Below, one piece after another: positions 1 through 5,267 of a DNA stretch of 8,085 bases (its first letter is position 1; the number at the start of each line of letters is the position of its first letter). Source of the DNA: JAYOFM01 sp038117225 (GTDB lineage Bacteria; Pseudomonadota; Alphaproteobacteria; Rhodospirillales; Casp-alpha2); contig JAYOFM010000137.1 of assembly GCA_038117225.1 (NCBI GenBank), positions 1 through 8,085 of the forward strand, in the 5' to 3' direction. The position numbers and the translations under genes are program-made. The notes beneath the pieces were generated by a model. It was given only the letters and a program-made list of their open reading frames with translations. It ran no database searches and was not told where the DNA came from.

Positions 1-1426
1 AACCCAAAGACCCAAAAGCCGTCGCCGGCCGGCCGCGTTTCCAACACCCTTTGGCCGACCTAATTCGCTCGGCCAGAACCTCGAATTGCAGGGCGCCGAC
101 GACACCGACGATCCAGTCGGTGCCGGTGTTGGGTCGGAGTACTCTTGCGGCCCCCTCCTCCGCGATCTGCACCAATGCGCGACCGAGATGCTTGGCCTTC
201 AGCGGATCCGTCGCGCGCACCTTCTGCAACAGTTCAGGCGCAAAACTGGGAATACCCGTGAATCGGATTGATTCCCCTTCCGTCAATGCATCGCCAATAC
301 GTAGGTTGCCATGGTTGGCGATACCGATGATGTCGCCGGGCCAAGCCTCTTCCGCCGTTTCCCGGTCTTGGGCCAGAAACATCTGCGGGTTATGGATGTT
401 CAGCGATTTGCCGGACCGTACATGCAGCAGCTTCATGCCACGGCGAAAACGCCCCGAGCACAGCCGCACGAAAGCGATGCGATCCCTGTGTTTGGGGTCC
501 ATGTTCGCCTGGATCTTGAACACGAATGCGCTGACCGCCTCTTCGGTCGGGTCGATCGGGCGGTCGACAGCCGGCTGTGGTCGTGGTGGCGGAGCCTCGC
601 GCCCCAAACCATCAAGCAGTTCGCGCACACCGAAATTGTTGATGGCGCTGCCGAAATAAACCGGCGACTGATTTCCCGCGAGATAAGCCGCGCGATCGAA
701 CGGCGGCAGCAGCCCGCGCGCCATTTCAACCTCATCGCGCAACTTGGTGACGGCGTGTTCCGGCAGCAGTTCATCAAGTTTCGGATCATCGATACCGCTG
801 CAGGTTTCGCCAATTTCGGGTAATCCATCGCGTGACTTGCCGGCCAGCACTAGGCGGTCATTGAACAGGTCGTAACAGCCGAGAAACTCGCGACCCATGC
901 CGATCGGCCAACTTGCCGGCGTCACCTCGATCTGTAGTTTCTGTTCGACTTCGTCCAATAGATCGAAGAGTTCCCGGCCGTCGCGATCCATCTTATTGAT
1001 GAAGGTCGTAATTGGCACATCGCGGAGCCGGCAAACCTCGAACAGTTTTTGCGTTTGACGTTCGATACCCTTCGCCGCGTCGAGAACCATGACGGCAGAA
1101 TCGACGGCGGTCAGCGTGCGGTAGGTATCCTCGCTGAAGTCCTCATGCCCCGGCGTGTCGAGCAGATTGAACGTGTGGCCGTCATAATCGAAGGTCATCA
1201 CTGATGAAGTTACGGAAATACCTCGATCACGTTCCACCTTCATCCAATCCGAGCGCGCCCGACGCTGTTCACCCCGGGCCTTTACCGCGCCGGCAAGCTG
1301 AATGGCGCCACCGAATAGCAGCAGTTTCTCGGTTAGCGTCGTTTTGCCGGCATCTGGATGGGAGATGATGGCAAAGGTACGACGGCGCTGAATTGCGCTC
1401 GGCAGGCTATGTGTTTCTGCGTCCAT
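1..1426 (-). CDS. prfC: Peptide chain release factor 3 (RF3), C-terminus missing
   Basis: RF3 is a cytoplasmic translational GTPase that removes RF1/RF2 from the ribosome after peptide release. The frame is open from ATG at 1426 to the left edge, 475 codons, against roughly 525-530 for the family. Visible motifs are the P-loop HPDAGKTT (residues 23-30), the switch I block GEQRRARSDWM (52-62) followed by RGISVTSSVM, DTPGHEDFSEDTYRTLTAVD (90-109), and the G4 motif NKMD (144-147). Later RF3 blocks include VYFGSAINNFGVRELLD, ANMDPKHRDRIAFVRL, WPGDIIGIANHGNLRIGD and VGALQFEVLAERIR. The start has GGAG about 8 nt upstream (ACGGAGAATACCC then ATG) and is the natural family start. Homology ends near residue 457; the last 18 codons (bases 2-55) are unlike RF3, so the true C-terminal 70 or so residues are absent or displaced. 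Identity is certain; the 3' end is doubtful. Confidence 0.96.
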   Translation of the reverse strand, partial: MDAETHSLPSAIQRRRTFAIISHPDAGKTTLTEKLLLFGGAIQLAGAVKARGEQRRARSDWMKVERDRGISVTSSVMTFDYDGHTFNLLDTPGHEDFSEDTYRTLTAVDSAVMVLDAAKGIERQTQKLFEVCRLRDVPITTFINKMDRDGRELFDLLDEVEQKLQIEVTPASWPIGMGREFLGCYDLFNDRLVLAGKSRDGLPEIGETCSGIDDPKLDELLPEHAVTKLRDEVEMARGLLPPFDRAAYLAGNQSPVYFGSAINNFGVRELLDGLGREAPPPRPQPAVDRPIDPTEEAVSAFVFKIQANMDPKHRDRIAFVRLCSGRFRRGMKLLHVRSGKSLNIHNPQMFLAQDRETAEEAWPGDIIGIANHGNLRIGDALTEGESIRFTGIPSFAPELLQKVRATDPLKAKHLGRALVQIAEEGAARVLRPNTGTDWIVGVVGALQFEVLAERIRSAKGCWKRGRPATAFGSLG

Positions 1427-1589
1427 GGGTATTCTCCGTGCGCGCGGTAATCTAGGCGATTGGGCGACGAAGGCCAGCGCAATTTTTTCCCGTTGCCATT
1501 GGCACCCCCGAGAATTAGCCTTTTTGGTGATTAGCGATTACCAATGGCCAGATATTGAATGGTCGAAACGATAGTGCGGGGACCGCAAT
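1427..1589. promoter_or_regulatory. Divergent spacer between prfC and the small Arg-rich ORF
   Basis: This 163-bp spacer must hold the prfC promoter (minus) and any promoter of the small plus-strand ORF. It contains an 11-bp perfect palindrome around a central T, TGCCATTGGCA (1494-1504), and a hairpin at 1524-1544. CCATTGG (1497-1503) also recurs inverted as CCAATGG (1541-1547). I could not pick convincing -35/-10 pairs. The symmetry would suit a regulator-binding region, but that is inference. Confidence 0.35.
1524..1544. repeat. Short-loop inverted repeat (hairpin)
   Basis: TTGGTGATT (1524-1532) pairs with GATTACCAA (1536-1544) across the 3-nt loop AGC. The stem is nine pairs, two of them G-T wobbles. 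On the plus strand a T-run (1521-1525) lies before it, not after, so it is a poor plus-strand terminator. On the minus strand the stem is followed by AAAAA rather than T. An operator or an incidental structure is more likely than a terminator. Confidence 0.35.
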
Positions 1590-1826
1590 ATGACCGAGGT
1601 TACTAAACGTAAGGACAGCGATCGTCGTGGTCCCGATCGTCGCGACGACGAACGCCGTGAGGCGGACCGGCGCGCGGCGGAACGTCGTGCGAAACAGATC
1701 GCGTTAGAGGGTCGCGACGACCGCCGCGCCAGCGCGGACCGCCGCGACGAGGCGGAGCGCCGGCTTGAGGAGGAAAACCGACGTGCCGGACTGCGACGAG
1801 AGGATATCGATCGTCGAGACAAATAG
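1590..1826 (+). CDS. Small, highly charged Arg-Arg repeat protein (hypothetical)
   Basis: A 78-residue ORF made almost wholly of Arg, Asp, Glu and Ala, with no membrane segment, signal peptide or cysteine. Its outstanding feature is a series of Arg-Arg pairs, usually after Asp or Glu, starting at residues 12, 17, 22, 27 and 32 (an exact five-residue step), then 45, 51, 57, 64, 69 and 75. A purine-rich GGGGAC lies about 6 nt before the ATG and could serve as a ribosome-binding site. The downstream gene converges on it, so it is probably monocistronic. Similar (D/E)RR-rich stretches occur as tails of other proteobacterial proteins, but I do not recognise this as a named family. The composition fits a charged helix or a disordered nucleic-acid-binding peptide. 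Open frames on the opposite strand here are Ser/Arg-rich mirror images with less plausible composition. That it is a real gene is likely but not secure. Confidence 0.55.
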   Translation: MTEVTKRKDSDRRGPDRRDDERREADRRAAERRAKQIALEGRDDRRASADRRDEAERRLEEENRRAGLRREDIDRRDK

Positions 1827-1828
1827 GA

Positions 1829-1860
1829 GCGCATACCAGTTCGCTAGCCCAAATATGCGC
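1829..1860. terminator. Inverted repeat between convergent genes, possible terminator
   Basis: GCGCATA (1829-1835) is matched by TATGCGC (1854-1860), a perfect 7-bp stem with an 18-nt loop. It lies in the 48-bp gap between the small Arg-rich ORF (ending 1826) and the peptidase gene (ending 1875 on the other strand), where a bidirectional terminator would sit. There is no T-run on either side and the loop is long, so the termination role is tentative. Confidence 0.3.
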
Positions 1861-1874
1861 GATCGTGACACGGC

Positions 1875-2684
1875 CTAGCTGACGTGGCGCCACCAGAATC
1901 GTTTATTGATTGAAAACACCGGCTGATAGTGCCGAATTTTGTCCGCCAGGACGACATTCTTAATCTGATTATCGAGCACNNNNNNNNNNNNNNNNNNNNN
2001 NNNNNNNNNNNNNNNNNNNNNNNNNNNNNNNNNNNNNNNNNNNNNNNNNNNNNNNNNNNNNNNNNNNNNNNNNNNNNNNNNNNNNNNNNNNNNNNNNNNN
2101 NNNNNNNTGTATTTCTTCTTCGACTTCGGATCGGTCACGAAGACGACGAGGATAGCGTGGCCTACCTTGAGGTTGAGATCCTTGACGGCAACCACCCTGA
2201 GGTCTTTTTCCTTCCAGCCAAGATATCGCAGGGACAAATATTTGACGATGGCGTAGTCCTCGCAGTCGCCGAAGCGCGCCATGAATTCCGCGGGTGACGC
2301 CCAATAATCCTTTTTCCCCCAGTTCGAGGAATCCTGAATGTAACGCGCTTTGTTCATGCGCGCGTTGACAGCTTTCAATTGTGCGATCAGGCCCTGCCCC
2401 TTGAGGGTATCGAGAAACGCCGTCCAGTCAGAATAATTACAGATATCAAGCCCCGGCTGGCTGCACTTGCCGTCTTTCTTAAGCTTTTCCTTGGAGTAAC
2501 GCTCAAGCGCCGACGTCCATTTCGAGAACGGCTTGAGATTAGTCGAGCGTATCTCCTTGGTCTGGAAAAAACTTGGCACCGGTTTCCCGGCAGCCTTGAC
2601 TGTTGGGGAAAAGGCAACGGCCACCGCCCCAATGATCAGGACCGCAATTGCGAATCGCGTGCTTATAACGCGCGTCAATGCCAT
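1875..2684 (-). CDS. LapG-type periplasmic transglutaminase-like cysteine peptidase (BTLCP family)
   Basis: The family includes LapG, the periplasmic protease that cuts the N-terminal retention module of large RTX adhesins and so releases them from the surface. Residues 1-31 form a signal peptide: a basic start, a hydrophobic core, and a likely cut near VKA|AG. The Cys-His-Asp triad is visible as Cys141 in GDCEDYA, His176 in VGHAILVV and Asp of VLDNQ (residue 238 counting the N run). Two further cysteines (74 and 82) could form a periplasmic disulfide. The C-terminus has the Trp-rich ending FWWRH. The length of 269 includes 43 undetermined residues at 1980-2107; family spacing suggests the real protein is shorter (see findings). 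The start ATG at 2684 directly precedes the signal peptide, with a weak GGTAGG upstream. The gene is divergent from the Cache-PAS-HD receptor, and a large RTX adhesin gene lies 2.6 kb away. The family call is strong; adhesin processing is inferred from context. Confidence 0.9.
   Translation of the reverse strand: MALTRVISTRFAIAVLIIGAVAVAFSPTVKAAGKPVPSFFQTKEIRSTNLKPFSKWTSALERYSKEKLKKDGKCSQPGLDICNYSDWTAFLDTLKGQGLIAQLKAVNARMNKARYIQDSSNWGKKDYWASPAEFMARFGDCEDYAIVKYLSLRYLGWKEKDLRVVAVKDLNLKVGHAILVVFVTDPKSKKKYXXXXXXXXXXXXXXXXXXXXXXXXXXXXXXXXXXXXXXXXXXXVLDNQIKNVVLADKIRHYQPVFSINKRFWWRHVS
1980..2107. other. Assembly gap of 128 N inside the peptidase gene
   Basis: Bases 1980-2107 are all N. The gap lies between the codons for the KSKKKY side and the VLDNQ side of the peptidase. 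Both flanks are in the same minus-strand frame with the stated gap length (128 leaves remainder 2 on division by 3, as the frame needs). The sequence inside is unknown. Confidence 0.99.
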
Positions 2685-2708
2685 TTCATGAGCCTACCAT
2701 ACCCGTGG

Positions 2709-2728
2709 CTCGGTCGACTGTGACCGGG
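2709..2728. repeat. Inverted repeat in the divergent receptor/peptidase spacer
   Basis: CTCGGTC (2709-2715) pairs with GACCGGG (2722-2728), with one T-G wobble, across the 6-nt loop GACTGT. It lies downstream of the predicted peptidase promoter, so it would sit in the 5' leader of the peptidase transcript or act as an operator. Three AGTC copies (2753, 2761, 2777) lie nearby. No regulator can be assigned. Confidence 0.3.
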
Positions 2729-2746
2729 ACCTCGCGAATTGCTTTC

Positions 2747-2775
2747 AATATAGTCTTTACAGTCACTTGCCGCAA
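2747..2775 (-). promoter_or_regulatory. Candidate sigma-70 promoter for the LapG-type peptidase
   Basis: Read on the minus strand, TTGCGG (2775-2770) and TATATT (2752-2747) are separated by exactly 17 nt. TATATT matches TATAAT at five of six positions; the -35 element keeps TTG but is otherwise weak. Transcription would start near 2740, about 55 nt before the peptidase ATG at 2684. The prediction is by eye and alphaproteobacterial promoters often differ from the E. coli consensus. Confidence 0.4.
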
Positions 2776-2873
2776 AGTCATCAAATTCCAGCATCACCCC
2801 GATTTAACACCGACGGATTCCCGCTTGCGTCCCACACGGGAAATCGTAAGAATTTGATAATACCTGACTTTTT

Positions 2874-2880
2874 GGAAGAG
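2874..2880 (+). promoter_or_regulatory. Ribosome-binding site that decides the receptor start
   Basis: GGAAGAG (2874-2880) lies 7 nt before ATG at 2888 but only 1 nt before the in-frame GTG at 2882. Normal Shine-Dalgarno spacing therefore selects ATG 2888 as the start. A TATAAT-like GATAAT (2856-2861) lies just upstream, without a convincing -35 partner. Confidence 0.6.
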
Positions 2881-2887
2881 CGTGGGC

Positions 2888-5215
2888 ATGGCCCTGGGTT
2901 TCCTCAAGCGCGGCAAGAAGGACGACAAGACCGGCAAGGACGCGCCGGCCCACGCCGGCGACGACGGTTCCGATTCGGCAAACACCGACGACGACGCACC
3001 CAAGGAGCCGCCGCGACGCTTTAACAAGTTCGTCGTCAGTGGCGCCGTCGCCATGTTGGTCGCCGTAGTCGCGGCAATTTTTGGCGCCAAACAATTTGTC
3101 GCCGAGGAACTGCAACGCGAGACCCAAGGTTGGCAAATTCGCCTTGGTATCGTCGGTGACAGCCGGGCCGCCGCCGTCGACGCCTGGATTGATAAAAATT
3201 TCAAATCCATTCGCGCTTTGTCCGAAAATGCCGCGCTGCAGATCTACATGTCGGAACTCGCCACTGGCGGCGCGAAACCAGCAGCCGGCGATGATCAATC
3301 CAGCATACTCGGACAACTTGCGGGAACTGACAATTCCGAGGGCGGTACGTCGGGATCGCTCGAAAACTCCCTTAACTCAGGCGCTGACGCCTCGGGCGGA
3401 TACCTGCGGAATCTATTGATTGCCACGGCGGAAAGCACTGGTTTCAAGGCGCCGCCACCGGTCGGCGAGGTTGCCGCGAATGTGGAACGCATCGGCATCG
3501 CCGGGCTCGGGCTCGTCGACAAGGAGGGGGTGCCGATCGTCTCCACACCTGACATGCCGCCGATGACCGGAAAGATCCGCACCGCGGTCTCTAAGGCGTT
3601 GGAAGGTGAACCGGCGATTATCGACGCCTTCCTCGCCGCCTCAGGCGAACCGACCATGGGCTTCGTGCTGCCGGTTTTCGGCGTCCAGGGCAACGAGGGT
3701 GCGCGCGGCATTGGCGCCGTCGTCGGTGTCCGTATTCTTGATGACGACCTTTGGTCGCAACTCAAGCAACCCGGCGACCTGATGAAGACCGCCGAAACTT
3801 ATTTGATTCGGCGCAACAAGGGGAAAATCGAATACCTTTCGCGGCTCGCGGACGGTACGCAGTCGCTGAAACGCTCGCTGGCACTAGCGTCGCCAAATCT
3901 TGTCGATGCCGCGGCCATCAAGACACCGGGCGGTTTCGAAACCACAATGATCGACTATCTCGGTCAACCCGTGCTCGCAGTGTCGCGGGAAATTTCTGGC
4001 GCCCCATGGATCCTCGTCCGCAAAGTGACGCGCAAGGACGCCCTGTCAGCGACGGAAAACCGCCTCAACGTTATTCTCGGCGTTTTCATTGGGCTCATCG
4101 TCTTCATCACGCTAAGTATTCTGTTCGTATGGAAGAAAGCCGCGTCGGCGCGCGCGACAGAGGCCCTTCATACGGCCCAGTTGATGCTTGAGCGCTTTCA
4201 GAACATCTCCAAATTCATGAACGTGGTCACCAATAACCAACCGACGGAGATCGTCGCCGTCGATATCAACACCATTTACACCTTTGCCAATGAACCCGCC
4301 GCCAAGGCAGTGGGGATTACCCAGGAAGACATGATGGGCAAGACCATGGCCGCCGTCATGGGACCAATCAAGGCGCAGGCCTTCGCCGAGATCAACAAGC
4401 GGGTGATCACTAATTTCGAGCGCGAGCAGCAGGTACAGGAATTCGGCGACCCGACGATTTCCGACCCGGACGACGAAGATTGCTTCCAGGTCATCAAGTC
4501 GGATCATATCCCGCTCAGGGGCGATCGCGATTACCCGCCGGGCTGCCTAATGGTCCTCGACGACATTACCGAGCTGGCGCTCGAGCGTCGGCGCAGCGAA
4601 CAGCGCATGAATGAACTGATCGACACGCTCGTCAGCGTCGTTGATCGCCGTGATCCATTCTCGGCGCATCATTCGTCCCGCGTCTCCGAAGTCTCCTGCG
4701 CCATCGCACGCGAAATGGGTCTTGATGATCTCAGCGTGCGCACCCTCGACGTAGCCGGCCGGTTGATGAATTTCGGCAAGATTTTCATTCCCCCAGAGGT
4801 GCTGACAAAGACCGAAAACCTGACCGACGAAGAGCGGCTAATGGTTCAGCACGCTTACCTGACCACTGTTGACTTGATCGAGGGCGTGACCTTCGAGGGG
4901 CCGGTGCTGGAGACCGTGCGTCAAATGGGCGAAACCTGGGATGGCCGTGGACCGTTGGGCCTCAAGGCCGAAGAGATCATCGTCACCGCCCGCGTGCTGG
5001 CCATCGCCAATACCTTCGTCGGTATGATCAGTCCCCGCGCCTACCGGGGCGCCATGCCGTTCCGCAAGGCATCGGATATTCTGATGGAAGAATGCGGCAC
5101 AAAGTTCGACCGTGCACCAGTTTCGGCATTGATCAACTATCTTGAAAACCGCGGTGGCATGCGCCGCTGGGCGCATTTCCGCGAGGACCCGAACGAACAG
5201 GACGCCGCCGAATAA
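2888..5215 (+). CDS. Membrane receptor with periplasmic Cache-like sensor, PAS and degenerate HD-GYP domain
   Basis: A 775-residue inner-membrane signalling protein. Residues 1-47 are a charged cytoplasmic tail. TM1 is about 48-67 and TM2 about 393-415. Between them lies a roughly 325-residue periplasmic region resembling a double Cache sensor, with the helical opening RAAAVDAWIDKNFKSI and a Gly/Ser/Asp-rich insert near 127-171. No HAMP is evident after TM2; a PAS-like domain (about 440-560) and a short helical linker lead to an HD-GYP-like domain (about 578-753). HD-GYP domains normally hydrolyse c-di-GMP, but here the signature HD is Asn628-Phe629, the HHE motif reads MGE (680-682), GYP reads GPL (688-690), and a later metal-binding Asp is Asn708. 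Only the early His595 and His655 remain of the usual metal ligands, so catalysis is very unlikely. ATG 2888 is chosen over GTG 2882 on ribosome-binding-site spacing. The gene is divergent from the LapG-type peptidase and convergent with the RTX adhesin, 52 bp apart with no clear terminator. A ligand-binding receptor role is inferred. Confidence 0.85.
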   Translation: MALGFLKRGKKDDKTGKDAPAHAGDDGSDSANTDDDAPKEPPRRFNKFVVSGAVAMLVAVVAAIFGAKQFVAEELQRETQGWQIRLGIVGDSRAAAVDAWIDKNFKSIRALSENAALQIYMSELATGGAKPAAGDDQSSILGQLAGTDNSEGGTSGSLENSLNSGADASGGYLRNLLIATAESTGFKAPPPVGEVAANVERIGIAGLGLVDKEGVPIVSTPDMPPMTGKIRTAVSKALEGEPAIIDAFLAASGEPTMGFVLPVFGVQGNEGARGIGAVVGVRILDDDLWSQLKQPGDLMKTAETYLIRRNKGKIEYLSRLADGTQSLKRSLALASPNLVDAAAIKTPGGFETTMIDYLGQPVLAVSREISGAPWILVRKVTRKDALSATENRLNVILGVFIGLIVFITLSILFVWKKAASARATEALHTAQLMLERFQNISKFMNVVTNNQPTEIVAVDINTIYTFANEPAAKAVGITQEDMMGKTMAAVMGPIKAQAFAEINKRVITNFEREQQVQEFGDPTISDPDDEDCFQVIKSDHIPLRGDRDYPPGCLMVLDDITELALERRRSEQRMNELIDTLVSVVDRRDPFSAHHSSRVSEVSCAIAREMGLDDLSVRTLDVAGRLMNFGKIFIPPEVLTKTENLTDEERLMVQHAYLTTVDLIEGVTFEGPVLETVRQMGETWDGRGPLGLKAEEIIVTARVLAIANTFVGMISPRAYRGAMPFRKASDILMEECGTKFDRAPVSALINYLENRGGMRRWAHFREDPNEQDAAE

Positions 5216-5267
5216 GGGCGTCGTCCCGTCCGCCTAATTCAAACCCCGCCCGTAACCTCTCGCGTTA

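Noticed and set aside
51..823. Plus-strand open frames at 51-659 and 311-823 opposite prfC
   Set aside because: The minus strand encodes unmistakable RF3 throughout; these translations have no family features.
1538..1893. Minus-strand open frames opposite the small Arg-rich ORF
   Set aside because: They give Ser/Arg or Arg/Pro/Gly repeats that mirror the GAC/CGT-rich repeat, have no good ribosome-binding site, and one overlaps the 3' end of the peptidase gene.
2882..2887. GTG at 2882 as the receptor start
   Set aside because: It lies only 1 nt after GGAAGAG, too close for a Shine-Dalgarno; ATG 2888 has 7-nt spacing and adds nothing unexplained.
5216..5267. Bidirectional terminator between the receptor and adhesin genes
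   Set aside because: The 52-bp convergent spacer shows only a 3-bp GGG/CCC pairing and no T-run, so no terminator can be supported.
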